From NCBI RefSeq assembly GCF_039535475.1, contig NZ_BAAAXG010000026.1:124001-188000 (forward strand): 64,000 nt of DNA. The letters run 5' to 3'. This document shows, piece after piece, positions 50,195 through 58,780 of this stretch (position 1 is its first letter; each line of letters starts with the position of its first letter). Origin of the DNA: Streptomyces showdoensis (GTDB lineage: Bacteria > Actinomycetota > Actinomycetes > Streptomycetales > Streptomycetaceae). The translations under genes were made by a program, and so were the position numbers. The notes below the pieces were generated by a model. It did no database searches. It worked only from the letters and a program-made list of their open reading frames with translations, and was not told where the DNA came from.

Positions 50195-50917
50195 ATGACG
50201 AGTCACGCCTCGCCCGCGTACCGCCGCCTGAGCGTCGAGGAACGGAAGCACCAGCTGCTCGACGCCGCCCAGACGCTCTTCGCCCACCGGGCCCCCGAGG
50301 ACGTCTCGCTCGACGACGTCGCCGAGGCCGCGGGCGTCTCGCGCCCGCTCGTCTACCGCTACTTCCCGGGCGGCAAGCAGCAGCTGTACGAGGCGGCCCT
50401 GCGCTCCTCGGCCGACGCCCTGGAGCACTGCTTCGCCGAGCCGCCGGACGGGCCGCCGACCGAGCGGCTCGCCCGGGTCCTGGACCGCTACCTGGCCTTC
50501 GTCGACGGGCACGACGCCGGGTTCGCCGCGCTGCTGCGCGGCGGCAGCGTCGCCGAGACCTCCCGGACCTCCGCCATCGTCGACGAGGTCCGGCGCGCGG
50601 CGGCCGAGCAGATCCTCTTCCACCTGGGCGTGGACCGGCCCGGGCCGCGGCTCGGGATGATGGTGCGGACCTGGATCGCGGCGGTCGAGGCGGCCTCCCT
50701 GATCTGGGTCGACGAGGGGAAGCGACCGACCCCCGGGGAGCTGCGGGACTGGCTGGTGGACCATCTGGTCGCCCTGCTCGCCGCGACCGCCGCGAGCGAC
50801 CCGGAGACGGCGAAGGTGGTGGCCCGGCTGCTCGCCCGGGAGACCCCGGCGGGGCCGGTCGGCACCCTGGCGCGGAACGTCATCCCGGTGGTCAGCGAGG
50901 CCGCGCACCTGCTCTGA
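50195..50917 (+). CDS. TetR-family transcriptional regulator
   Basis: 240 residues. The N-terminal HTH is RKHQLLDAAQTLFAHRAPEDVSLDDVAEAAGVSRPLVYRYFPGG-like: the LLDAAQTLF and VSRPLVYRYF elements are diagnostic. The C-terminal ligand domain (about 70-240) is helical with VRTWIAAVEAASLIWVDEG. Located 80 bases downstream of the AurF-like gene on the same strand. Probably regulates the divergent diiron pair, perhaps binding the 110-base region between them. Ligand unknown. Confidence 0.92.
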   Translation: MTSHASPAYRRLSVEERKHQLLDAAQTLFAHRAPEDVSLDDVAEAAGVSRPLVYRYFPGGKQQLYEAALRSSADALEHCFAEPPDGPPTERLARVLDRYLAFVDGHDAGFAALLRGGSVAETSRTSAIVDEVRRAAAEQILFHLGVDRPGPRLGMMVRTWIAAVEAASLIWVDEGKRPTPGELRDWLVDHLVALLAATAASDPETAKVVARLLARETPAGPVGTLARNVIPVVSEAAHLL

Positions 50918-50942
50918 GCGCGGCGGGGGCGACACTGGTGGG

Positions 50943-51230
50943 GTGAAGAGCGAGAACACCCCCTTCCGCGGCGGCCCCCTCGACGGCCGGGTGCTGCCCG
51001 TCCTGCTCGGCCCGACCGGGCACCCCCCGAAGTGGTACGAGGTCCCGGTCCCGGCCCACGAGGGCCGCCCCGCCACCGTGTACGCGTACCGCCGCGAGCC
51101 GGCCGGCCACAGCAAGCGGCTCGGGCTGCAGCAGGGCTGGGTCTACGCGTACGCCCCCGAGGGCCGGGAGCGCCGCGAGATCCGGTGGCCGTGGTCGAAG
51201 CCCCGGAACCCGGCTGCGCCGAACGAGTGA
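50943..51230 (+). CDS. small hypothetical protein
   Basis: 95 residues with GTG start 25 bases after the TetR stop. A GGPLDGRVLPV motif near the N-terminus and aromatic segments PPKWYEVPVP, VYAYRRE and GWVYAYAPEG suggest a small beta-rich protein. Pro/Arg-rich C-terminus. GGPxDG proteins are common in actinobacteria and phages, without known function. Probably co-transcribed with the TetR gene. Confidence 0.6.
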   Translation: MKSENTPFRGGPLDGRVLPVLLGPTGHPPKWYEVPVPAHEGRPATVYAYRREPAGHSKRLGLQQGWVYAYAPEGRERREIRWPWSKPRNPAAPNE

Positions 51231-51304
51231 GCCCCGGGAACACCCCCACGCCGCTCCGATCATCACACTGATCCCCGCGCCATCATCCCGATGGAGGTGG
51301 TGAC

Positions 51305-52711
51305 GTGTCGGTACGGCTGCTGCGCACGGTCTGCACGGGGGGACTCGCGGCCCTGACGGTCCTGACGGCCCTGACGGGCGTGCCGGGGGTGACCGGCCAC
51401 CCGGCGAGGGCCGCCGAGCCACCGGCGCCGGGGAGTTCGGAGCCACCGGAGACGTCGGAGCCACGGGAGACGCCGGAGTCACGGGAGACGCCGACGACCC
51501 CGCCCCCGACCCCGCCCGCGGCACCGGAGACGCCGGAGGCCGCCGCGGGAGAGCCCTCCGGGACCCCCGAGACCCCCGAGACCCCCGGATCGGCCCTCGC
51601 CCCCGCCGCCGGCCCCGAGTCCCTCGGCTCCCTCCTCGCGCGGCTGCAGAGCCTCTACCGGCAGACCGAGCGGGCCACCGAGGCCTTCAACGCCGGCGAG
51701 GAGACGCTCAAGCGGCAGACCGCCGACACCCGGCAGGTGGACGCCCGCCTCGCCGCCGCCCGGGCCGAGCTGGCCCGGGGCAGGGACGAGGCCGGACGGC
51801 TGGCCCGGGAGCAGTACCAGGGGCGCTCCGAACTCTCCCCGTACCTGCGGCTGCTGCTCGCCCGCGACCCCCAGCACGCCCTGGACCAGAACCACCTGTT
51901 CGCCCGGGCCGCCCGGGACCGCGCCGGGACCGTCGCGCGGCTCCAGGGGGCCGAGAAGCGCGCCGCGGACCTGGCGGCGGCCTCCCGCAAGGCGCTGGAC
52001 CGGCGCCGCTCCCTGGCCGCCCGGCAGCGGACCCACCGCGACGAGGTGCAGGAGCGGCTCCGCGAGGTGGAGGGGCTGCTGGCCGCCCTCTCCCCCGAGG
52101 AGCTCGCCCGGCTCGGCGCCCTGGAACGCACCCAGACCGCCGGAGCCCAGGCCGAACTCCTCGGCTCCGGCGTCCTCGACGGCCCCCGCTCCCCGTCGCG
52201 GGCGGGCGCCGAGGCGCTGCGCTTCGCGGTGGCGCAGATCGGGAAGCCGTACGAGTGGGGCGCCGAGGGCCCCGACACGTACGACTGCTCGGGGCTCACC
52301 CAGCGGGCCTGGGCGAGCGCGGGCCGCGAGCTCCCCCGGACCAGCCAGGAGCAGTGGCAGACCCTCCCCCGCGTCCCGCTCTCCCGGCTGCGCCCGGGCG
52401 ACCTGGTCGTCTACTTCCCCGAGGCCACCCACGTCGCCCTCTACCTCGGCGACGGCCTCGTGGTGCACGCCCCGCGCCCCGGCGCCCGGATCAAGGTCTC
52501 CCCGCTCGCCGCCAACCCGCTCCTCGGCGCCGTGCGCCCCGATCCCGACACCCCGGCCCTGACGACGTACGCGCCGCCCGAGCTCCCGGCGGGAGCCACG
52601 GACGGCGCGGACGAGGGGTACGGCGGGGACGGACCGTCCGGCGGGGACCAGCGGTCCCGCGGGGAAGGACGGTCCGGCGGGGGTCAGGCCCCGGCGACCG
52701 AGGCCAGGTAG
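51305..52711 (+). CDS. secreted NlpC/P60 peptidoglycan hydrolase
   Basis: 468 residues; GTG start after GGAGGTGG. Signal peptide 1-37 (LRTVCTGGLAALTVLTAL, ending ARAAE), then a Pro/Glu/Thr-rich linker. A long coiled coil covers about 105-290 (LLARLQSLYRQTERATEAF, LAARQRTHRDEVQERLREVE). The NlpC/P60 domain (about 305-420) has catalytic Cys in YDCSGLTQRAW, His in THVALYLGDG and a third residue in VVHAPRPG. The architecture matches RipA-type D,L-endopeptidases that cleave peptide stems during growth or division, where the coiled coil may be autoinhibitory. The 3' end overlaps the convergent StyA-like gene by 28 bases. Confidence 0.93.
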   Translation: MSVRLLRTVCTGGLAALTVLTALTGVPGVTGHPARAAEPPAPGSSEPPETSEPRETPESRETPTTPPPTPPAAPETPEAAAGEPSGTPETPETPGSALAPAAGPESLGSLLARLQSLYRQTERATEAFNAGEETLKRQTADTRQVDARLAAARAELARGRDEAGRLAREQYQGRSELSPYLRLLLARDPQHALDQNHLFARAARDRAGTVARLQGAEKRAADLAAASRKALDRRRSLAARQRTHRDEVQERLREVEGLLAALSPEELARLGALERTQTAGAQAELLGSGVLDGPRSPSRAGAEALRFAVAQIGKPYEWGAEGPDTYDCSGLTQRAWASAGRELPRTSQEQWQTLPRVPLSRLRPGDLVVYFPEATHVALYLGDGLVVHAPRPGARIKVSPLAANPLLGAVRPDPDTPALTTYAPPELPAGATDGADEGYGGDGPSGGDQRSRGEGRSGGGQAPATEAR

Positions 52712-53919
52712 GCGGAGGTCTTCTCGGGGTCGAAGAAGAACTCCTCGAAGTCGGCCGGGTCGTCGAAGCCGTTCGCGAAGCGGTCGGCGACCGGCTGGAG
52801 CCCGCCCGCGGCGCCGAGCAGGTTCAGGACGTGCTCCGGCGGCGGCGCGAGCATCGCGTTGGTCCACTTGGTGACGTGCTGGGCGGTCCGCCAGTAGCGC
52901 TCGAAGGTGGCCCGCATCCAGGCCTCGTCGAAGGCGCCGTCGCCGTGCTCGACGATCGAGGCGAGGTACGCGGCGGCGCACTTGGAGGCGGAGTTGGAGC
53001 CCTGGCCGGTGATCGGGTCGTTGGCGACGACCACGTCGGCGACGCCGAGGACCAGCCCGCCGCCCGGGAGCCGCCCGACGGGGTTGCGGACGGTCGGGGC
53101 GTAGCGGCCTGCCAGGGTGCCGCCGGCGTCGGTCAGTTCGACCTTGATAACCCGCGCGTACTCCCAGGGCGTGAACCTCTCCATCAGCTCCAGCGTGAGG
53201 GCCAGGTGCTCGGAGGGGTCCTTGACGCCCTGGAAGACGTCGAGCGGGCCGCCTGGGACGCCCTCCCAGAAGAGGATGTCGGCGCGGCCGGAGGTGGTGA
53301 GGGTCGGCATGACGAACAGCTCGCCGACGCCCGGCACCACGTTGCACCGCACCGCGTCGAAGTCGGGGTGCTCGGGCCGCGGGCCGAGCCCGTGGACGTA
53401 GCTGACGGCGAGGGCGCGCTGCGGCTCGGCGTACGGGGAGCGCGCGGCGTCCCGGCCGAACATGGAGACCAGCTCGCCCTTGCCGGCCGAGACCAGCACC
53501 AGGTCGTAGCTGCGGGCGAAGTAGTCGAGGTCGCCGACGGCGGCGCCGTGGATGACGAGCTGGCCGCCGCGCTGGGCGAAGGTCTCCATCCAGCCGGCCA
53601 TCTTCACGCGCTGGTCGACGGACTGGGCGTAGCCGCGGAGCTTGCCGACCCAGTCGATGGCGCGGCCGCCGTCGGGCGCGGCGACGGAGACGCCGACGCC
53701 CTCGATCCGCGGGGCCTGGGGCTCCCAGAAGTTGATGCCGAGGTCGCGCTCGTGCTGGAGCGCGGTGTCGAACATGCACTGCGTGGACATGACCCGGCCG
53801 GACCGGATCTCGTCCGCGGTGCGGTTGGACATCAGGGTGACTTCGTAGCCCCGGGACTGCAGACCGAGGGCGAGCTGGAGGCCGGACTGGCCGGCCCCGA
53901 CTATGAGTATCTTCCGCAT
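52684..53919 (-). CDS. StyA-like FAD-dependent monooxygenase
   Basis: 411 residues. The N-terminal FAD-binding Rossmann motif is ILIVGAGQSGLQLALGLQ. FWEPQAPRIEGVGVSV, the DLVLVSAGKGELVSMF region and a C-terminal FAD motif VLGVADVVVANDPITGQGSN match the styrene monooxygenase (StyA) group, two-component flavoenzymes that need an external flavin reductase. No reductase is adjacent. Starts 28 bases after the conservon GTPase gene on the same strand, so it is the last gene of that operon. Substrate unknown. Confidence 0.88.
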   Translation of the reverse strand: MRKILIVGAGQSGLQLALGLQSRGYEVTLMSNRTADEIRSGRVMSTQCMFDTALQHERDLGINFWEPQAPRIEGVGVSVAAPDGGRAIDWVGKLRGYAQSVDQRVKMAGWMETFAQRGGQLVIHGAAVGDLDYFARSYDLVLVSAGKGELVSMFGRDAARSPYAEPQRALAVSYVHGLGPRPEHPDFDAVRCNVVPGVGELFVMPTLTTSGRADILFWEGVPGGPLDVFQGVKDPSEHLALTLELMERFTPWEYARVIKVELTDAGGTLAGRYAPTVRNPVGRLPGGGLVLGVADVVVANDPITGQGSNSASKCAAAYLASIVEHGDGAFDEAWMRATFERYWRTAQHVTKWTNAMLAPPPEHVLNLLGAAGGLQPVADRFANGFDDPADFEEFFFDPEKTSAYLASVAGA

Positions 53920-53947
53920 GTGCGACCGACCTTGGGGAACTCGGGGG

Positions 53948-54637
53948 TTATTCGGGGGTGGCTTCGAGCGCGTGGGCGACCATCGCGAGCAGGGTCTCGA
54001 CCACGCTGTACCGCTTGCGCGCGTCCATGATCACGACCGGCACGTGGGCCGGCACGGTCAGCGCCTCGCGGACGTCGTCCACCTCGAACGACTCGGTGCC
54101 CTCGAAGTGGTTGACGGCCACGATGTACGGCAGGCCACAGCTCTCGAAGTAGTCCAGCGCGGGGAAGCAGTCGGTCAGCCGCCGCGTGTCGGCCATCACG
54201 ATGGCGCCGATCGCGCCGCGCACCAGGTCGTCCCACATGAACCAGAAGCGCTGCTGCCCCGGCGTGCCGAAGACGTACAGCACCAGGTCGTCGTCGAGGG
54301 TGATCCGCCCGAAGTCCATCGCCACGGTGGTCGTGAGCTTGTCGGGGGTGGCGGTGAGGTCGTCGGTGTCCTCGCTCGCCCGGGTCATCAGGGCCTCGGT
54401 CTGCAGCGGGGTGATCTCGGAGACCGCGCGGACGAAGGTGGTCTTGCCGACGCCGAAGCCGCCCGCGACGACGACCTTGGTCGCGATCGGGGCGCGGGTG
54501 TGGTCCAGCTGCCAGTCCTGGGCGCCCTCTTCGGGGTCCGGTTCGGGCCGGGCGGCGGGCGGGGCGGTGGAGCCGCCCGCGGGCTGGGCGGGGATGCCGC
54601 CGACGACGGGCGGCGTTTCAGAGACGGCGGAGTCCAC
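53948..54637 (-). CDS. conservon GTP-binding protein (CvnD type)
   Basis: 229 residues from GTG 54637, overlapping the DUF742 gene by 20 bases. After a Pro-rich N-terminus comes an MglA/Ras-like GTPase: KVVVAGGFGVGKTTFV (P-loop), TTTVAMDFGRI (switch I), VLYVFGTPGQQRFWFMWDD (switch II, FGTPGQ) and IVAVNHFEG in place of NKxD. Acts at the membrane with the other conservon proteins as a G-protein-like switch. Its order A-B-C-D with the three upstream genes is diagnostic. Confidence 0.95.
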   Translation of the reverse strand: MDSAVSETPPVVGGIPAQPAGGSTAPPAARPEPDPEEGAQDWQLDHTRAPIATKVVVAGGFGVGKTTFVRAVSEITPLQTEALMTRASEDTDDLTATPDKLTTTVAMDFGRITLDDDLVLYVFGTPGQQRFWFMWDDLVRGAIGAIVMADTRRLTDCFPALDYFESCGLPYIVAVNHFEGTESFEVDDVREALTVPAHVPVVIMDARKRYSVVETLLAMVAHALEATPE

Positions 54638-55040
54638 TCAGCACCCTTTCGAGGAGCGCGCGGTCGGGCCGGTCGGTGCCGTGCCCCGTCCCGTACACGC
54701 GGATCTTTCCCTGGTCGGCCAGGTCGCTGAGCAGCACCCGGACGACTCCCAACGGCATCTTCAGGAGCGCCGAGATCTCCGCCACCGTGCGCATCCGGCG
54801 GCAGACCTCGACGATGGCCCGCATCTCCGGCATGAGCCCGCGCGCGGCGCGCCCCCCGTCGGTCAGGACCTTGCGCTCCGGCGCCGCCTCCAGCGCGGCC
54901 ACGAAGGTCTCGACGAGGAGGACGTGGGCGAAGCGGGTGCGGCCGCCGGTGAGCGAGTAGGGGCGGACGCGCGCGGGGCGCCGCCCCTCGCCGCGTATGG
55001 GCAGCCGGTGCGGGTGGTGGGCCGAGGAGGCTGACGTCAC
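54618..55040 (-). CDS. conservon DUF742 protein (CvnC type)
   Basis: 140 residues; GTG 55040 overlaps the roadblock gene stop (GTGA). Family DUF742: RPYSLTGGRTRF near the N-terminus, MPEMRAIVEVCRRMRTVAEISALLKMPLGVVRVLLSDLADQG (a winged-helix-like segment) and a C-terminal RALLERVLSGLRRL. Role in conservons is poorly known; it interacts with the GTPase/kinase module in studied systems. Same operon as neighbours. Confidence 0.95.
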   Translation of the reverse strand: MTSASSAHHPHRLPIRGEGRRPARVRPYSLTGGRTRFAHVLLVETFVAALEAAPERKVLTDGGRAARGLMPEMRAIVEVCRRMRTVAEISALLKMPLGVVRVLLSDLADQGKIRVYGTGHGTDRPDRALLERVLSGLRRL

Positions 55041-55519
55041 TGGTAGCTCTCCATCGACTTGGCCAGTTCGCTGCGGAGCTCGGGGGTGAGCACGTGTCCG
55101 GCGCGGCCGACGAAGAGCGCCATGTGGTACGCGATGACGCTCATGTCGCAGTCGGGGGTGGCGTGCACGCCGAGCAGCGAGCCGTCGCTGATCGACATGA
55201 CGAAGACGCTGCCCTCCTCCATGGCGACCATCGTCTGCTTCACCCCGCCGCCGTCCATCAGCCGGGCGGCACCCACGGTGAGGCTGCCGATGCCGGAGAC
55301 GATGGTGGCCAGGTCGGCGGTGGAGCCCCGCGGCCCCTCGGGCCGGTCGGCCTCGGCGGCCGCGCTCTGCACCTCCGGGTCGGACGAGAGCAGGAGCAGC
55401 CCGTCGGAGGAGACGACGGCGACGGAGCGGACCCCCGGCACCTCCTCGACGAGGTTGCCCAACAGCCATTGCAGATTGCGGGCCTCGCTGCTCAGCCCGA
55501 ATGTTCCGGTCGCAGTCAA
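55037..55519 (-). CDS. conservon roadblock/LC7 protein (CvnB type)
   Basis: 160 residues. TTG start at 55519, overlapping the kinase stop as TTGA and preceded by GAGGAGG, so translation is coupled. Roadblock/LC7 domain: LQWLLGNLVEEVPGVRSVAVVSSDG, GGVKQTMVAMEEGSVFVM and ATPDCDMSVIAYHMALF. Roadblock proteins act as regulators or GAP-like partners of MglA-type GTPases. Fits second position in the conservon. Confidence 0.95.
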   Translation of the reverse strand: MTATGTFGLSSEARNLQWLLGNLVEEVPGVRSVAVVSSDGLLLLSSDPEVQSAAAEADRPEGPRGSTADLATIVSGIGSLTVGAARLMDGGGVKQTMVAMEEGSVFVMSISDGSLLGVHATPDCDMSVIAYHMALFVGRAGHVLTPELRSELAKSMESYQ

Positions 55520-58407
55520 CTGCGTGCCTCCTCGACTGTGTCCCCCGTGTTCTCCTCGGTACGTGCTGTCTGTGCGGCCTCGATCTCGGCGGCCACGTCG
55601 CGGCGGCCGTGCTCGGCGCCCCGCTGGAAGCCGCCGAGCCGGCGGCGCAGGGCCTCCGCGTCGACGCCGCGGGTGCGTATCGGCGGGGTGGCGCCGCCGG
55701 CCTGCCGCACGATCCGCGGCGTCCGCTTGGGCAGCCCCTTGTCCGTGACCCGCTCCCACCGCCCGGGCCGCGGCCCGGCCTCGTCCGGCAGGCTCTCCGG
55801 CTCCTCGACGGCCCGCTCGTGCGCGTCGGGCTCCGGCGGGGGGTCCGGGAGCCTGACCTGGAGCGTGGTCTCGGAGACGGACTCCACGGGAGTCGGGGCG
55901 GGGAGGGCGTCGTGGGGGGCGGGCTCGGGCTCCGGCTCGTACGCGGGCGCGGCGGCGGGCTCGGGCGTCGGCTCCGGCTCGTACGCCGGTACGGGCTCGG
56001 GCGCGGGGGCCTGCGTGGCCTCCGGCTCGGGCGCCGGGGACTGCGTCGGCTCCGGCTGCCGCTCCGGCAGGGGCGTACCGGCGACGAGGGTGCCTTCTTC
56101 CGCGGCCGCCGCGATCGCGCGTTCCGCGGCCTCCACCAGGGGGTCGCGGTGGCGGGAGGGCAGCGTGTTGGAGTTGGCCTCGGCGACCGAGCCGGGGAGC
56201 GTGAGCACGGGCGCGTCGCCCGGGACCGGGACCGGCGGGGGCACGGCGGCCGGCGGGGTGGTGGGGAGCAGCGGAAGCGGGAGGACCACGACGGCCGCGA
56301 CGCCGCCGGGCTTCTGCTCGCGCAGCTCGACCCGTACGCCGTGGCGGGCGGCGAGCAGCGCGGCGACCCGGATGCCGAGCCCCTCGCCCTCGCCGTCGGC
56401 GATCGCGGGGTCGGCGAGCCGGGCGTTGAGCTCGGCGAGCCGGTCGGGCGCGATGCCGATGCCGCCGTCCTGGACGGAGAGCATGACCTCGCCGGACTCC
56501 AGGAGCCAGCCGGAGAGCTGGACCTGGGAGTCGGGCGGCGAGAAGGAGGTGGCGTTCTCCAGGAGCTCGGCGACCAGGTGGCTCAGGTCGTCCGCGGCGA
56601 AGCCGGCGACCTGCGCGTGCGGCGGCAGCGCCTGGATGCTGACCCGCTCGTAGCGCTCGATCTCGCTGACGGCGGCCCGCAGCACGTCGACGAGCGGCAC
56701 CGGGCCGGGGTGCCCGTGGTGGTGCTCGTGGCCGGCGAGGACCAGGAGGTTCTCGCTGTGGCGGCGCATGACGGTCGCCATGTGGTCGAGCTTGAAGAGG
56801 GTGGCGAGGCGGTCCGGGTCCTGCTCGCGCTCCTCCAGCTTCTCGATCACGCCGAGCTGGCGGTCGACCAGCCCGAGGCTGCGCAGCGAGAGGTTGACGA
56901 AGGTGTGCTGGACGGTCTGCCGGAGCTTTTCGAGCTCGGCGGTGAGCCGGGCGCTGTGGCCCTGGAGCTCGGCCCGCTGGGCGGCCAGTTCGGCGGCGAC
57001 GGCCTCGCGGGCGCCGGCCTGGTCGGCGCGCTCGGCGTCGAGCCGCTCGGCGCGGGCGGCGAGCGCGGTCAGCTTGCCCTGGAGGGTGTTGAGGGAGCGG
57101 ACGACCTGGGCGAACTCGTCGTTGCGGCCGGTGAAGCGGATCGGCTCCTCGGCGTGCGGCTCGGGGGCGGCGGCGAGCCGGGCGGCGCCGATGCGCAGCA
57201 CGGCGAGCGGCCGGGTGAGGGTGCGGGCCACGTAGGTGGAGATGCCGACGGCGACGAGCAGGCAGCCGCCGAGGAAGGCGATGCGCACTTCGAGCGCGGT
57301 GACGTCGTCGTCGCGGAGCGCGGTGAAGCGTTCGGCGCGCTCCGCGGCGAGGGCGGACTCGACGCCGCGCATCTGCTCGATGCGGGCGGAGAGCGCGGCG
57401 TCCAGCTTGGCCGGGTCGGTGTTGAGTTCGGACTCGGAGAGCTCGGGCCGGTCGGTGAGCCGGGCCAGGTAGCGCTCGGCGTTCTTGACGTCGGGGCCGG
57501 TGACGGTGGCGGCGAGGGAGTCGCGCGCGGGGGTGGTGGCGGCCTGGTCGAAGTCGGCGAGGGCGGCGAGTTCGCGGACCCTGGCCTGCTGGGCGGCGAG
57601 GGTCAGCGCGGACCTGGCCCGGTCGGCCTCGGCGGCGCCCTCCGCCTCGTCGGCGACGTAGGTGCCGGTGGCGGGGTCGTAGTGGGTGCCGCCGGTGGAC
57701 TCGGGCCGGGGGACGGCGAGCGCGGCGAGCAGCAGGCCGCGCTCGGCGGAGGCATGTTCGGTGGCGCGGCCGAGGGCGGCGGGGGCCCGGACGGCCTCGG
57801 CGGCGCGCGCGGGGGTGCCCTCGGCGAGCCGGTCGGCGAGGGCCTGGAGCTTGGCGATGACCTCGGTGTACGCCCGGTGCGCGTCGAGCGCGGAGCCCTT
57901 GCCGGTGAGGGCGGTGCGGCGGATCGCGGGCAGTCCGGCGAGCTCGCGGCGGAGGTCCTCGGGGGCGGCCGGGCGGATCTCGTCGATCTGGCGGTCGACC
58001 CGGGTGGACCGGGCGCTGGTGACCTGGCGCTTGGAGGCGCTGTCGCCGCCCTGCTCGTCGCGTCCCGCGGCGATGTACGCGACGACCTCGTCGCGCTCGT
58101 CGGAGAGGGAGTGGGCGAGGGTGACGGCCTGGCGGTCGAGTTCGGCGAGCGCGACCAGGCCGACGGTGTCGTCGAGGTCGCCGGAGGCGGCGAGGATCGC
58201 GGGGGCGCCGGCGGCGAGGACGGTGACGCCGACCAGGGCGACACCGGCGACGAGACGGCCGCGGACCCGCTTGGGGCGGCCGGCGGGGGCCTGGGGGGCG
58301 CTGTCGGCGCCGTGCGCGGGCAGGCCGGGGTGCTGCGGGTCACCGGGGGTCTGGCTCCGCGCGCCGTTGTTGCTCCGAGGCCGCTTCTTCTGCACCGGTG
58401 CTCGCAT
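55516..58407 (-). CDS. conservon nitrate-sensor-like histidine kinase (CvnA type)
   Basis: 963 residues from ATG 58407 (MRAPVQKKRPRSNN); an in-frame GTG at 58449 with a G-rich site is an alternative start. TM1 is about 50-70 (GRLVAGVALVGVTVLAAGA). The extracytoplasmic NIT domain spans about 75-385. TM2 is LGGCLLVAVGISTYVA, then HAMP (RTLTRPLAVLRIGAARLAA) and a coiled coil. The dimerisation helix is VQHTFVNLSLRSLGLVDRQL. HATPase: LVAELLENATSFSPP (N), VQDGGIGIAPD (G1), GLGIRVAALLAARHGVRV (G2). The last 250 residues are Pro/Glu-rich. The kinase transmits an unknown signal to the GTPase module. Confidence 0.94.
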   Translation of the reverse strand: MRAPVQKKRPRSNNGARSQTPGDPQHPGLPAHGADSAPQAPAGRPKRVRGRLVAGVALVGVTVLAAGAPAILAASGDLDDTVGLVALAELDRQAVTLAHSLSDERDEVVAYIAAGRDEQGGDSASKRQVTSARSTRVDRQIDEIRPAAPEDLRRELAGLPAIRRTALTGKGSALDAHRAYTEVIAKLQALADRLAEGTPARAAEAVRAPAALGRATEHASAERGLLLAALAVPRPESTGGTHYDPATGTYVADEAEGAAEADRARSALTLAAQQARVRELAALADFDQAATTPARDSLAATVTGPDVKNAERYLARLTDRPELSESELNTDPAKLDAALSARIEQMRGVESALAAERAERFTALRDDDVTALEVRIAFLGGCLLVAVGISTYVARTLTRPLAVLRIGAARLAAAPEPHAEEPIRFTGRNDEFAQVVRSLNTLQGKLTALAARAERLDAERADQAGAREAVAAELAAQRAELQGHSARLTAELEKLRQTVQHTFVNLSLRSLGLVDRQLGVIEKLEEREQDPDRLATLFKLDHMATVMRRHSENLLVLAGHEHHHGHPGPVPLVDVLRAAVSEIERYERVSIQALPPHAQVAGFAADDLSHLVAELLENATSFSPPDSQVQLSGWLLESGEVMLSVQDGGIGIAPDRLAELNARLADPAIADGEGEGLGIRVAALLAARHGVRVELREQKPGGVAAVVVLPLPLLPTTPPAAVPPPVPVPGDAPVLTLPGSVAEANSNTLPSRHRDPLVEAAERAIAAAAEEGTLVAGTPLPERQPEPTQSPAPEPEATQAPAPEPVPAYEPEPTPEPAAAPAYEPEPEPAPHDALPAPTPVESVSETTLQVRLPDPPPEPDAHERAVEEPESLPDEAGPRPGRWERVTDKGLPKRTPRIVRQAGGATPPIRTRGVDAEALRRRLGGFQRGAEHGRRDVAAEIEAAQTARTEENTGDTVEEARS

Positions 58408-58539
58408 TCTTGATCGTCCGCCCATGAAGCAGAGGTGACGACCGGTCACATGTAAGAGCCCCCACCCCTGGTGTGTGTCTTCCGACCATTTCAGCGGTTC
58501 TGGTCAGGGGACTCGCATCGGCCGCTCCGCCACCCGAAC

Positions 58540-58573
58540 GAGTGAACAACACTCATGAGTTGGCAAACAACTC
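58540..58573. promoter_or_regulatory. two adjacent inverted repeats upstream of conservon
   Basis: GAGTG-AACAA-CACTC (58540-58554) is followed by GAGTT-7 bases-AACTC (58557-58573) in the divergent region between the conservon kinase and the PP2C-like gene. A/T-rich for this genome. Candidate operator(s); binding protein unknown. Confidence 0.45.
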
Positions 58574-58780
58574 CTCCCGGTGGCCGCCGGGGCGCCGGGC
58601 TTACCCCCGGTTGGATCTTCCGCGCGGGCTTTGGCAGGATGCCCGCCCGCAGCTCCCCGGAGCTTGCGGTTCCGGGCTCCGGGGCCCGTCACGGTCCTTT
58701 GGTACAGGCCTGATTCGGCCGTCTGGAGGCGCTGTGAAGGAGTGATGCAGGCCGGGCCCGCCCGGGGCAGACTGGGGATC

